From positions 186,001-250,000 of the forward strand of contig NZ_JAAIVB010000008.1 of NCBI RefSeq assembly GCF_010974945.1: 64,000 bases of DNA, in the 5' to 3' direction. The stretch's first letter is position 1. Every line of letters begins with the position of its first letter. The notes beneath the pieces are model-generated. The model saw nothing but the letters and a program-made list of their open reading frames with translations. It did not search any database and had not been told where the DNA came from. Positions 36,822 through 47,584 of the stretch are shown piece by piece. Made by a program: the position numbers and the translations under genes. The DNA comes from Noviherbaspirillum galbum (GTDB lineage: Bacteria; Pseudomonadota; Gammaproteobacteria; Burkholderiales; Burkholderiaceae_D).

Positions 36822-36835
36822 GTCTTATATAAGAC
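36822..36835. promoter_or_regulatory. Perfect 14-bp palindrome next to the aceA -35 box
   Basis: GTCTTATATAAGAC is perfectly symmetric and ends one base before the -35 hexamer, a position suited to an activator or a GntR/TetR-size repressor. Further out, TTTTGCG and CGCAAAA flank the AT-rich segment 36882-36912. The regulator is unknown. Confidence 0.5.
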
Positions 36836-37034
36836 ATATAACTAAATTTAAATCAAAAAGAATCAAACACTTAGTATTTTTGTTTTGCGATATGAAACGA
36901 AAATCCGCAAAATGAAACATCGTCATGACGCTTTGCGGGCGCGCTTTTCACATTCCGAAACGCTTGTTTCGGATCATGAAATCGCGGCTATCGGTCATAC
37001 TCCCGGTCACGCACTCATTCGCTTCCCCACGCCC

Positions 37035-38087
37035 ATGGACCGACACATCATCATTGCCCTGGTGGCCGCCATCCTGTTCGGCGCCAGCACGCCGCTCGCC
37101 AAGATGCTGGGCAGCGCTGCGTCTCCCGTCATGCTTGCGGCCCTGCTCTACCTCGGCAGCGGCATCGGACTGTTCGCGTGGAAGTTGTTGCGCCGGCTGG
37201 GAACGCCTTCGGCGGCCGGCTCCGCGGGGCTGTCGAGGCAGGATTTGCCATGGCTTGCCGGCGTGATCGCGTTTGGCGGCATCGCCGGCCCGGTGCTGCT
37301 CATGAGCGGCCTGCAGCAGACCATGGCCTCGTCGGCCGCCTTGCTGCTGAACATGGAAATGGTATTGACCGCCTTGCTGGCATGGATTGCCTTCCGCGAG
37401 CCGTTCGACCGGCGCATCTTCGCCGGGATGATGTGCATCGTTCTGGCCGGCCTGATCCTGTCGTGGGAACCGGGCGCGGCGTTCACCCTGTCGGGCGGCG
37501 CATGGCTGATCATGGGGGCTTGCCTGTGCTGGGCCATCGACAACAACCTCACGCGCAAGATCTCGGCGAACGACGCTGTCCTGATCGCCGGTACGAAAGG
37601 CCTGGTCGCCGGCTCCGTCAACCTCGTCATCGCACTGGCATGGCGCGGGGATGCCCTGCCCGGCACGGGCGCAATGGCCTGGGCGGCACTGGTCGGGTTC
37701 CTGGGCTATGGCGTCAGCTTGGCGCTGTTCGTCGTCGCCCTGCGGGGCCTGGGCACGGCACGCACCGGCGCCTATGCCTCGGTCGCTCCGTTCGCCGGCG
37801 CGGCGATTTCATTGCTGCTGCTTCATGAGCAGCCGGATTCGCGCTTCTGGATGGCGGCGGGACTCATGGGCGTGGGAATCTGGCTGCACGTGACCGAGCG
37901 CCATGAACACGAGCATCACCACGACCGCCAGCGTCACGCCCATGCGCATACCCACGACGCGCATCACCGGCATGAACATGACTTCGATTGGGACGGCACC
38001 GAACCGCACGCGCACGAGCATGAGCATCAACCCATGACGCATGCGCATGCCCATTTCCCGGACATCCACCACCGCCACCGGCATTGA
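37035..38087 (+). CDS. DMT (EamA) transporter with histidine-rich tail
   Basis: 350 aa from the ATG at 37035. Ten predicted membrane segments forming two EamA repeats (about 5-130 and 150-285), then a tail of about 60 residues containing more than 20 histidines, mostly as HxH (HAHAHTHDAHHRHEH). Such a tail points to metal binding, so export of a divalent metal or a metal chelate is a reasonable guess, but family members differ widely in substrate. It is divergent from aceA across a 296-bp AT-rich region. No clear Shine-Dalgarno. Confidence 0.8.
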   Translation: MDRHIIIALVAAILFGASTPLAKMLGSAASPVMLAALLYLGSGIGLFAWKLLRRLGTPSAAGSAGLSRQDLPWLAGVIAFGGIAGPVLLMSGLQQTMASSAALLLNMEMVLTALLAWIAFREPFDRRIFAGMMCIVLAGLILSWEPGAAFTLSGGAWLIMGACLCWAIDNNLTRKISANDAVLIAGTKGLVAGSVNLVIALAWRGDALPGTGAMAWAALVGFLGYGVSLALFVVALRGLGTARTGAYASVAPFAGAAISLLLLHEQPDSRFWMAAGLMGVGIWLHVTERHEHEHHHDRQRHAHAHTHDAHHRHEHDFDWDGTEPHAHEHEHQPMTHAHAHFPDIHHRHRH

Positions 38088-38114
38088 TCTACCCAGGGCT
38101 GGCCTGCGCCGGTT

Positions 38115-38609
38115 TCAGACGAGTTGTTCGCGCGAGACCAGCACGCCGTCTTCGTCGGCATAGATCCAGTCGCCCGGACGCACCGTCACGCCGGCGATGC
38201 CGACCGCGAGGTCGCTGTCGCCCACGCCTTTGCGGATGCTGCGCTGGGGATGGATCGCCAGGGCGCGAATGCCGACGTTGCAGGCATCGAGCTCGGCGGA
38301 ATCGCGCACGCAGCCGTGCACGATGATGCCCGACCAGCGATTCTTTTCCGCGAGCTTGCCGAGGTTGCCGCCGACCAGCGCGCAACGCAGGCTGCCGCCG
38401 CCGTCGACCACGAGCACGTCGCCGTTGCCCGGCGTCTCGAGCGCCGCGCGCACCAGCACGTTGTCCTCGAATACCTTGAGCGTCCTTGCCCGGCCGGAGA
38501 ACTTTACCTGTTTACCGAAATGCTTGAACACCGGCGGCAGCACGGCGAGCGTGTCATTGCCCAGCTTGTCTTCGTTGCCGTCGCACAGATCGCAGGTCGC
38601 AAAGCCCAT
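38115..38609 (-). CDS. RraA-family protein (RNase E inhibitor-like / HMG aldolase-like)
   Basis: 164 aa from an ATG with GGAGG upstream. [15 protein letters not shown] followed 7 residues later by Arg and then VRD gives the GGNLGx6R...D motif of the RraA/4-hydroxy-4-methyl-2-oxoglutarate aldolase family. Such proteins are annotated either as regulators of RNase E or as class II aldolases, and sequence alone often cannot decide. The length fits the RraA group. An N-terminal CDLCDG pair of cysteines is unusual. Confidence 0.85.
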   Translation of the reverse strand: MGFATCDLCDGNEDKLGNDTLAVLPPVFKHFGKQVKFSGRARTLKVFEDNVLVRAALETPGNGDVLVVDGGGSLRCALVGGNLGKLAEKNRWSGIIVHGCVRDSAELDACNVGIRALAIHPQRSIRKGVGDSDLAVGIAGVTVRPGDWIYADEDGVLVSREQLV

Positions 38610-38644
38610 GGTTTCCTCCGCAAAAAAAGAAGCATTGTAAGCGT

Positions 38645-38679
38645 GAAAACAAAAAAGCCACGGCATCGGGCCGTGGCTT
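38645..38679 (-). terminator. Rho-independent terminator of the FsrR-like MFS gene
   Basis: Minus strand: AAGCCACGGC, five-base loop, GCCGTGGCTT, then TTTTGTTTTC. It lies 25 bp after the MFS stop. Confidence 0.9.
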
Positions 38680-38704
38680 CCCGGGAGAATCCGGTTGATG
38701 TGGA

Positions 38705-39937
38705 TCAGGCGGCTTGCGGCTTGGCGTCGCGCCTTGCCGTATTGCTGCCCACGCCCATCGCGGTCAGGATCGCCATGGTCTGGAAGATGCCGATGCCGAT
38801 GAAGACCCAGCCCGGATGCCGCGCATCCATCATCGCCCCGAACAGCAGCGGCGCCAGCGAGAGGCCGATGTCCAGGCCGGAATACACCACGCCATAGACG
38901 CGGCCCGTCGCGTTCTTCGGCGCGGCGGCGCGGATCAGCAGGTCGCGCGACGGGCCGGCGATACCGGAACCGAATCCGACCAGGCCCATCAGCAGCACCG
39001 CGCACCAGGGCGGTACGACGCCCGATGCGATCACCAGCGACACGATGCCCGCGCCGGTGAAGCCGATGGCGATGGTGCGTTCATGACGCGACGTCCTCGC
39101 GGCGAGGAAACCGCCGACCACCATGCCGCCGGCCGACGACAGCATGTATGCCGTATAGCCCGCCGTTGCCGCGGCAAGCGACATGCCATACAGCGCATTC
39201 AGGCTCGAGGACGAGAAGCTCTGGATGCCGCCCAGGGCCATGGCGGTGATGAAGAAGAAGGCAAAGCACATCCACACCGCCGGCACGCGCATGAATTCCA
39301 GCGCGCCGCCCTTCCCTCGCGCGGCGGCGGAGGACACGACGCTCGCCTTGACCTCGTCGGTGCGCAGCAGGTCGCGAAAGGTGAACAGCACGGCAAGGAC
39401 CGCCAGGGGAAGCGCGGCCGCCGCGACCAGGGCGACCCGCCAGTTGAACATTCCCGCCAGCGTTGCGAGGAAGAGCGGCGCGGCTGCCCAGCCGAGGTTG
39501 CCGGTGAGGCCATGCACCGAGAAGGCATGGCCCAGCCTGGGCGCGGAAACGCGCTTGTTCAGCAGGGTGAAGTCGGCCGGATGAAAGACGCTGTTGCCCA
39601 TGCCGGCCAGCATCGATCCCGCCAGCAGCATCGGGTAGTTTTTCGCCTGCGACAGCAGCAGCGCCGCCAGCGCCAGCAGGCTGATGCCGGCAAAGAGAAC
39701 ATTGCGGGCGCCGACGCGGTCCACGACGAAGCCGGCCAGCGCCTGGCCGACGCCCGACACCACGAAGAACACCGTCATCAGCAGGCCGAGCTCGGCATAC
39801 GACAACCCGAAGTCCTCCTTGATCCACGGGAACAGCGGTGCCAGGATCAGGTGAAAGAAATGCGAGACGGCGTGGGCGACGCCGACGAGGCCGATGACCT
39901 GGGCATCCTGCCGAAAACTGATGACGCTGGAATTCAT
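38705..39937 (-). CDS. MFS transporter (fosmidomycin-resistance-like group)
   Basis: 410 aa from the ATG at 39937, twelve predicted membrane segments. The start [21 protein letters not shown] and GxxxDRxGxR loop ([12 protein letters not shown]) resemble the Fsr branch of MFS exporters. Substrate not determinable. It is divergently arranged with an AraC-type regulator and probably controlled by it, a common pairing for inducible efflux. Confidence 0.85.
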   Translation of the reverse strand: MNSSVISFRQDAQVIGLVGVAHAVSHFFHLILAPLFPWIKEDFGLSYAELGLLMTVFFVVSGVGQALAGFVVDRVGARNVLFAGISLLALAALLLSQAKNYPMLLAGSMLAGMGNSVFHPADFTLLNKRVSAPRLGHAFSVHGLTGNLGWAAAPLFLATLAGMFNWRVALVAAAALPLAVLAVLFTFRDLLRTDEVKASVVSSAAARGKGGALEFMRVPAVWMCFAFFFITAMALGGIQSFSSSSLNALYGMSLAAATAGYTAYMLSSAGGMVVGGFLAARTSRHERTIAIGFTGAGIVSLVIASGVVPPWCAVLLMGLVGFGSGIAGPSRDLLIRAAAPKNATGRVYGVVYSGLDIGLSLAPLLFGAMMDARHPGWVFIGIGIFQTMAILTAMGVGSNTARRDAKPQAA

Positions 39938-40017
39938 GGAAGGGTCGATTCCTGGAAATGTGGAAGTTGATGGTGGACAGTCTACGCAAATCCGCGGCGT
40001 CTGATTTAAGATAGCCG

Positions 40018-40030
40018 GACAAGTCTTGTC
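40018..40030. promoter_or_regulatory. Palindrome between the MFS and AraC genes
   Basis: GACAAGTCTTGTC (extended, imperfectly, to 19 bp with CCG...CTGG) lies 36 bp upstream of the AraC-type regulator and 80 bp upstream of the MFS gene. Candidate operator. Confidence 0.4.
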
Positions 40031-40065
40031 TGGAAAACGACATGTTATCTGGCAGGGAGCAGACA

Positions 40066-40872
40066 ATGTCCATCACGCCCATCCAGCACACCCGGATCAA
40101 CCTACCGGGCTATGCCCCGACCCCCGACCGGCCGGTCCGCCTCGTCGCGCGCGACCTGAATGCCTCCGAGACCCTGGCGGCCCACTCCCACGAATGGGGC
40201 CAGGTCACTTATGCGCTGGACGGCGTGGTGCGCGTCACCGTGGGCAATTCGACATGGATCGTGCCGCCGCATCGGGCCATCTGGATTCCGCCGCAAGCCA
40301 TCCATGAGGTGGCGACGCTCGAGCGCGCGCGGCTGCGTGCCTTGTACGTGCATGGCGGCATGACGCCCTTTCCGGACGGGGAATGCCATGTGCTCGATGT
40401 GTCGGACCTGCTGCGCGAGCTCGTCGTCGCCCTGATCAAGGCCGACACCGGGTCACCCCGGGAAGCGATGCTCTCTTCCCTCCTCCTCGACGAGGTGTCG
40501 CGTTCCGCCACCCTGCCCATCCGCGTCGCGCTGCCCGAGGACAAGCGGCTGAAGCAGCTTTGCGAGGCACTCATCGCCGATCCCGCGCTGCAGCTCACGC
40601 TCGAGCAGTGGGCGGGGCGCGTCGGCGCTTCGGGCCGCACCCTGGCCCGCCTGTTCGAGAAGGAACTGGGGATGGGCTACACCGAATGGCGCCAGCAGGT
40701 CCGTCTCGCGCACGCGGCGCCCCTGATCGCGCGGGGCATGCCGATGGCGCGCGTCGCGGCGGAACTCGGCTACACCAGCCAGTCGGCGTTTTCCGCGATG
40801 TTCAAGAAGACCTTCGGCCAGTCGCCGACGGATTTCTTCAGCCGTTCCGCCAGGACGCCGGAACGGGATTAG
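40066..40872 (+). CDS. AraC-family transcriptional regulator
   Basis: 268 aa from the ATG at 40066, preceded by AGGGAG. An N-terminal cupin-like sensor (about 25-110; HSHEWGQVTYALDG and PPHRAIWIPP) and a C-terminal double helix-turn-helix (about 165-262) with TLEQWAGRVGASGRTLARLF and VAAELGYTSQSAFSAMFKK. It belongs to the AraC group whose members often control a neighbouring efflux gene. Ligand unknown. Confidence 0.9.
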   Translation: MSITPIQHTRINLPGYAPTPDRPVRLVARDLNASETLAAHSHEWGQVTYALDGVVRVTVGNSTWIVPPHRAIWIPPQAIHEVATLERARLRALYVHGGMTPFPDGECHVLDVSDLLRELVVALIKADTGSPREAMLSSLLLDEVSRSATLPIRVALPEDKRLKQLCEALIADPALQLTLEQWAGRVGASGRTLARLFEKELGMGYTEWRQQVRLAHAAPLIARGMPMARVAAELGYTSQSAFSAMFKKTFGQSPTDFFSRSARTPERD

Positions 40873-41011
40873 GAATGTATTAGCCGTCTTCCTTCCGCCA
40901 GCGCCGAACGATTTGCTCCAGCCGTCAACAAACACGTTTTCGCGATCGCCGGAATGGCCTGGTTCATGCCGTTTGCCGCGCGCCCGCGCCACCCCGCCAG
41001 AAGGAAAATCC

Positions 41012-41722
41012 ATGCGCCCGATCATCACGGAAGCCGCACGCCAGGACCTCGTTCCGCTCTTCGATGCGATCGGAGACGGCAGGTACGGACGCCGCAACGG
41101 CACGATGCGGCATCATGCGGGCATCGGCAACATCGGGCTCGGCTACCGCGGCGGAAGATTGACCGGCGCGGGACGCCTGCCTCCGATCACCCAGCTCCTG
41201 AACGCGGACATGCTGGCCCGGGTCCGGGAAAAGGGACCATTCTCGATCGAGGGCGTCAAGGTCGGCGCGGCGCTCGACACCCTCCGCCAGGACCTGTCGC
41301 CCGAATATGGCGTGTTCTTCTCGCTGCTGGATACGTTCAAGCGCATGCCTTCCCGGGAGACCGCCGGGACCATCATCGACACCTGCATCCGGCAGGATTC
41401 CAGGACCAGGATCCCACGGGATCCGGCGAAGGAGCCCATCAACATCGGCGGCGCGATGCGGCGCGAGATCATCGAACAGTTCGAATCCTCGGTTGCCGCC
41501 GGCAAGCCCTTGAGCCGGCATCTCTTCGACGGCGCCGAACGGACCTTGCTTGGCATGCTTGAGTCGGATTATCGCGGCGCGCGATGGCAGCGGCTGGAAC
41601 CCCGGTATGCGGCGAACTTGCAGGTGCGGGCGAGCCGGGCATTGCGGATCCGGGCGGAGGTGGATCCCGGGGTGGGGTATATGCTGACGCGGACGCGTCA
41701 TGTGAGGAGTATGACGTTTTGA
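41012..41722 (+). CDS. Unassigned protein with an RGS-like segment
   Basis: 236 aa from an ATG with AAGGAA upstream. No signal peptide or membrane segment; very basic C-terminus. Residues of about 65-205 follow the pattern of the eukaryotic regulator-of-G-protein-signalling (RGS) fold: SPEYGVFFSLLDTFKR (96-111) where RGS has SEENxxFWxxxxxxKK; AGTIIDTCIRQDS (118-130); EPINIGGAMRREI (141-153) where RGS has xVNLxxxxRxxI; LFDGAERTLLGMLESD (171-186) where RGS has FDEAQxxIxxLMExD; and a final RYAANL. This rests on remembered consensus only. The protein might instead be an effector or an unrelated helical bundle. It is a single gene, not flanked by secretion genes. Confidence 0.45.
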   Translation: MRPIITEAARQDLVPLFDAIGDGRYGRRNGTMRHHAGIGNIGLGYRGGRLTGAGRLPPITQLLNADMLARVREKGPFSIEGVKVGAALDTLRQDLSPEYGVFFSLLDTFKRMPSRETAGTIIDTCIRQDSRTRIPRDPAKEPINIGGAMRREIIEQFESSVAAGKPLSRHLFDGAERTLLGMLESDYRGARWQRLEPRYAANLQVRASRALRIRAEVDPGVGYMLTRTRHVRSMTF

Positions 41723-41810
41723 TGTGATTGGGTCGGGCAGCGGCGGGTGGAGAAGGATGCCGGAGTGCGCTTGCCATCGCCGCCACCTTCCGACATGGAC
41801 GCATACCCTT

Positions 41811-41835
41811 GCCATTCCCGCTCAGGGGGAATGGC
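41811..41835. repeat. Inverted repeat downstream of the RGS-like gene
   Basis: GCCATTCCC pairs with GGGAATGGC across a 7-base loop. There is no T-tract, so it is not a typical terminator; it is similar to, but not a copy of, the dispersed repeat at 17684 and 23636. Confidence 0.4.
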
Positions 41836-41883
41836 GGAATATGAACCACGCCTCCCAGGCGGATTCCGCCCCCGGCCTCCCCA

Positions 41884-41919
41884 AATAAAAAGAGCCGGAG
41901 GCACACCCGTGCCTCCGGC
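41884..41919 (-). terminator. Rho-independent terminator of clpB
   Basis: Minus strand: GCCGGAGGCAC, loop GGGT, GTGCCTCCGGC (11-bp stem), then TCTTTTTATTT. It begins about 20 bp after the clpB stop. Confidence 0.92.
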
Positions 41920-41939
41920 CCTTCCATCATCCCGGCGAA

Positions 41940-44525
<2,586 letters not shown>

Positions 44526-44557
44526 GGAATCAACCTCCGATCATGTCTTTGATGCCA

Positions 44558-44585
44558 ACATTGGGCTGAAAATTCGCATTTCAAG
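44558..44585 (-). promoter_or_regulatory. Sigma-32 heat-shock promoter of clpB
   Basis: On the minus strand: CTTGAAA (44585-44579), 13-bp spacer, CCCAATGT (44565-44558). This matches CTTGAAA-N13-CCCCATNT except at one base and is 32 bp before the start codon. Confidence 0.85.
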
Positions 44586-44653
44586 AATGGAACATCGCCA
44601 TTCCCCTGCCACATTCCATCCCCCTCACCCTTCGTCTATCGCCTTCGTCAAGC

Positions 44654-45187
44654 ATGGAATTGCATCAACTACAAGTCGCCTATCAGGCGGAAGAAGACCG
44701 CCTGGTTCTCCGGGTTTCCCTGAAGCAGGAAGACGGAAACCTGCAGGAAGTCCGGGCCTGGTTCACGCGCCGCCTGGTGCAGCGCCTGTGGCCGGCCATG
44801 AACGACCTGCTGCAGACCAAGGTGACGCTGGAGTCGCCCCAGGCGGCGCATGCGAAGTCGGAGATCGTCAGCATGGAGCGCGAGGTGATGCTCACCGAGA
44901 TGCGGGCGGCCGGCTCATTCAACCAGCCCTACGAGGAAAAGGCGGTTGCCTATCCGATGGGCGAGGTGCCGATGCTGGTGCATACCGTGAACTTCAAGGC
45001 GGATCCGAACCAGCCGATCGAGCTTGCGCTGCAGGATGCCGCGGGACGCAGCATCGCCCTGAACCTGGCGCCGGCGCTGTTCCATGCCTTCTCGGAACTA
45101 TTGCGCGACGGCGTGAAGACGGCGGAATGGAACCTGGAGCTTCCCGTGCCCGGCACGACCGCGCCGCGCAGCACCGCGCTCAATTGA
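44654..45187 (+). CDS. Conserved protein of unknown function
   Basis: 177 aa, divergent from clpB. No signal peptide or membrane segment. It opens [21 protein letters not shown], has a helical stretch with paired Arg ([18 protein letters not shown]), and a beta-rich second half. I do not recognise a domain. Codon use is like its neighbours, and no ribosome binding site of note precedes the ATG. Confidence 0.7.
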   Translation: MELHQLQVAYQAEEDRLVLRVSLKQEDGNLQEVRAWFTRRLVQRLWPAMNDLLQTKVTLESPQAAHAKSEIVSMEREVMLTEMRAAGSFNQPYEEKAVAYPMGEVPMLVHTVNFKADPNQPIELALQDAAGRSIALNLAPALFHAFSELLRDGVKTAEWNLELPVPGTTAPRSTALN

Positions 45188-45208
45188 CGGCGCCCGCCAC
45201 GGGGAATC

Positions 45209-45583
45209 TCAGCTGGTGATCAGGCGGTAGGTGGCATAGCCGGCGATGCAGAGCGCGATCGATCCGAGCAGATGCAGTGCGGAATGGGCGAGCGCCCAGG
45301 CGTAGTCGCCGCGCTGCAGGAGCAGCAGGGATTCCGCCGAAAAACTGGAAAAGGTCGTGAGGCCGCCGAGAAAGCCGGTCACCGCGAACAGGCGCCATTC
45401 CGGCGGTACGCCAGCGTGGTCGGTGAAGAAACCGACGGCGATGCCGATCAGGTAACCTCCGATCAGGTTGGCCGACAAGGTGCCGAACAGCACGTGCGCA
45501 TGCAGGTTGTTGAGCCAGATGCCCAGCCACCACCGGCTCCAGGCGCCGAGCGCCGCGCCCACCCCGACCGCGAGCCAGCTCAT
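45209..45583 (-). CDS. crcB: Fluoride efflux channel CrcB
   Basis: 124 aa with four membrane segments. It has the Fluc-family GGLTTFSSF motif (about 73-81) and the pore asparagine in SANLIGG. It exports fluoride. Its ATG overlaps the moaE stop by four bases, so it is co-translated with the molybdopterin genes. I see no fluoride riboswitch in front. Confidence 0.93.
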   Translation of the reverse strand: MSWLAVGVGAALGAWSRWWLGIWLNNLHAHVLFGTLSANLIGGYLIGIAVGFFTDHAGVPPEWRLFAVTGFLGGLTTFSSFSAESLLLLQRGDYAWALAHSALHLLGSIALCIAGYATYRLITS

Positions 45584-46050
45584 GGCTTGCCCTGCGGACC
45601 GCCCTGCCATTTCTCGAGGGCCTTGTCGTCGCTGACGCGGGCATCGACCCAGCGTGCGCCCTGGGGCGTCGTTTCCTTCTTCCAGAACGGCGCCTGGGTC
45701 TTGAGGTAGTCCATGATGAATTCGCAGGCGGCGAAGGCTTCCCCGCGGTGCGCCGAGGTCACCGCCACCAGCACGATCTGGTCCAGCGGTTTGAGCGGCC
45801 CGATGCGATGGATCACCAGCGCCTCGAAGATGTTCCAGCGCGCCTTTGCCTGGGCGACGATGTCCTCGAGCGACTTTTCCGTCATTCCCGGATAGTGCTC
45901 CAGCTCCATCTCGCTGACACCGCTGCCGTCGTTGATGTCGCGTACCGTGCCGATGAAGGAAGCGACCGCGCCGACGCGCGCATCGCCGGCACGCAGCCCC
46001 GCGATTTCCGCACCGACGTCGAAGTCCTGGGTTTGCACGCGCACCGGCAT
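45580..46050 (-). CDS. moaE: Molybdopterin synthase large subunit
   Basis: 156 aa from the ATG at 46050. It converts precursor Z (cPMP) to molybdopterin with MoaD. GTVRDIN, LEHYPGM, VIHRIGPLKP and AVTSAHRGEAFAACEFIMDYLKT-type segments are family signatures; the active-site lysine is in the FWKKE segment. One base separates the moaD stop from this start. Confidence 0.95.
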   Translation of the reverse strand: MPVRVQTQDFDVGAEIAGLRAGDARVGAVASFIGTVRDINDGSGVSEMELEHYPGMTEKSLEDIVAQAKARWNIFEALVIHRIGPLKPLDQIVLVAVTSAHRGEAFAACEFIMDYLKTQAPFWKKETTPQGARWVDARVSDDKALEKWQGGPQGKP

Positions 46051-46051
46051 G

Positions 46052-46309
46052 TCAGCCTCCCGTGACCGGCGGGAAGAACGCCACTTCGCAGCCCTCGGAG
46101 AGACGCGCCGAGGCATCGGTCATCTGCTGGTTGTAGGCCATGCGCAGCGACCGTCCGTCTGCCAGCGTTTCCGCCCACGGGCCGCCGCGCTCGCGCAGGT
46201 GGGCGCGCAGGTCGCCGATGGTCTGCACATGAGCCGGCACGGCCAGGCTTTCCTGGCTGGTGCCGAGTTTTTCACGCACGCTGGCAAAGTAGCGGAGTTG
46301 TATGTTCAT
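46052..46309 (-). CDS. moaD: Molybdopterin synthase sulfur carrier
   Basis: 85 aa from the ATG at 46309 (MNIQLRYFASVREKLG). Ubiquitin fold ending in the required diglycine (PPVTGG), which is thiocarboxylated by MoeB. Followed immediately by moaE. Confidence 0.95.
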   Translation of the reverse strand: MNIQLRYFASVREKLGTSQESLAVPAHVQTIGDLRAHLRERGGPWAETLADGRSLRMAYNQQMTDASARLSEGCEVAFFPPVTGG

Positions 46310-46320
46310 GTCGTGCAAGA

Positions 46321-47562
46321 TCAGTGCAGCAAGTAGGCGAACGGCAGGAAGCGGACCGTATCGCCCGGCGCGATGGTGGCGCCCGGGGGGGTGTCGACTA
46401 GGCCGTCGCCCCAGACGGTGGAAGTCAGCACCGCCGAACTCTGGTTTGGGAACAGGTCCAGGCCGCCCTGGGGATTGATGCGCGCGCGCAGGAATTCATT
46501 GCGCCGGTCGGCCTTGGTCCAGGCAAAGTCCGCCCGCATGGAAAACGCTTTCGGTGCGACGTCGGCCACGCCCTGCAGGCGCAGCAGGAAAGGCCGCACG
46601 AAGAGCAGGAAGGTGACGAAGCTCGATACCGGATTGCCCGGCAGTCCGAGGAAGAACGCGCCTTCCCGGCCTTCGCTGCGGATCTCGCCGAAGGCCAGCG
46701 GCTTGCCCGGCTTGATCGCGATCTGCCACATGTTGAGCCGGCCTTCTGCCTCGACCGCCGGCTTGATGTGGTCTTCCTCGCCGACCGAGACGCCCCCGGA
46801 AGTGATGATGAGGTCGTTCTGCTCCGCGGCCCGGCGCAGGGTGTCGCGCGTGGCGGCCAGCGAATCGGGAACGATGCCGTAGTCGGCGATCTCGCAGCCG
46901 AGGTTCTCCAGCAGGCCGCGCAGGGTGAAGCGGTTGGAATTGTAGATCGCGCCCGGCTTGAGGGTTTCGCCGGGCATGGCAAGTTCGTCGCCGGTGAAGA
47001 ACACCGCCACGCGCGGCCGGCGCTTGACAGGCAGTTCGGCGAGGCCGACCGATGCCGCCAGCCCGAGTTCCTGCGCCCGCAGCCGCGTGCCGGCGGCAAG
47101 GATTTCGGCGCCGGCGCGGATGTCCTCGCCGGTGCGCCGTATCCATTCGCCCGGCGCGGGCGCATGGCGCACCGTCACCACGTCGCCACCGGAATCGTTC
47201 TTGCCGGCCTCGCACTGCTCCTGCATCACCACCGCGTCCGCGCCTTCCGGGATCATGGCGCCGGTGAAGATGCGCGCCGCCGAGCCCGGCTGGAGCGTGG
47301 TGCCGACCACGCCTGCGGGAATGCGCTGCGACACCGGCAGGCATGCCGCGCCGCCCGCGCAATCCGCGGCGCGGACCGCGTAGCCGTCCATCTGGGTGTT
47401 GTCCATCGGCGGCACGTTCAGGCGCGATACCTGGGAGGCGGCCAGCACGCGGCCATTCGCGGCCAGCGTGGGCACGGTTTCCGTCTCGGTGATGGGGCGG
47501 ACGGCAGACAGCAGGAAGTCGAGCGCCTGCGCCGCGGTGAGCATGGGCTTTTTCTCGGTCAT
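46321..47562 (-). CDS. moeA: Molybdopterin molybdenumtransferase
   Basis: 413 aa from the ATG at 47562. It inserts molybdate into adenylated molybdopterin. It has the MDGYAV segment, IFTGAMIPEGAD, GDEL and TSGGVSVGEED with the metal and nucleotide residues, and LPGNPVSSFVTF. Between thrC and moaD in one same-strand run (22- and 11-bp gaps). Confidence 0.96.
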   Translation of the reverse strand: MTEKKPMLTAAQALDFLLSAVRPITETETVPTLAANGRVLAASQVSRLNVPPMDNTQMDGYAVRAADCAGGAACLPVSQRIPAGVVGTTLQPGSAARIFTGAMIPEGADAVVMQEQCEAGKNDSGGDVVTVRHAPAPGEWIRRTGEDIRAGAEILAAGTRLRAQELGLAASVGLAELPVKRRPRVAVFFTGDELAMPGETLKPGAIYNSNRFTLRGLLENLGCEIADYGIVPDSLAATRDTLRRAAEQNDLIITSGGVSVGEEDHIKPAVEAEGRLNMWQIAIKPGKPLAFGEIRSEGREGAFFLGLPGNPVSSFVTFLLFVRPFLLRLQGVADVAPKAFSMRADFAWTKADRRNEFLRARINPQGGLDLFPNQSSAVLTSTVWGDGLVDTPPGATIAPGDTVRFLPFAYLLH

Positions 47563-47584
47563 GGCGATGCCTGGTGGGCCGGGA

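Noticed and set aside
41811-41835. Inverted repeat as a terminator of the RGS-like gene
   Set aside because: It lies 90 bp past the stop and has no T-run; listed as a plain inverted repeat.
44526-44653. Possible riboswitch or leader before gene 44654 or crcB
   Set aside because: The 128 bp hold the clpB sigma-32 promoter. crcB is translated from within moaE, leaving no room for a fluoride riboswitch leader.
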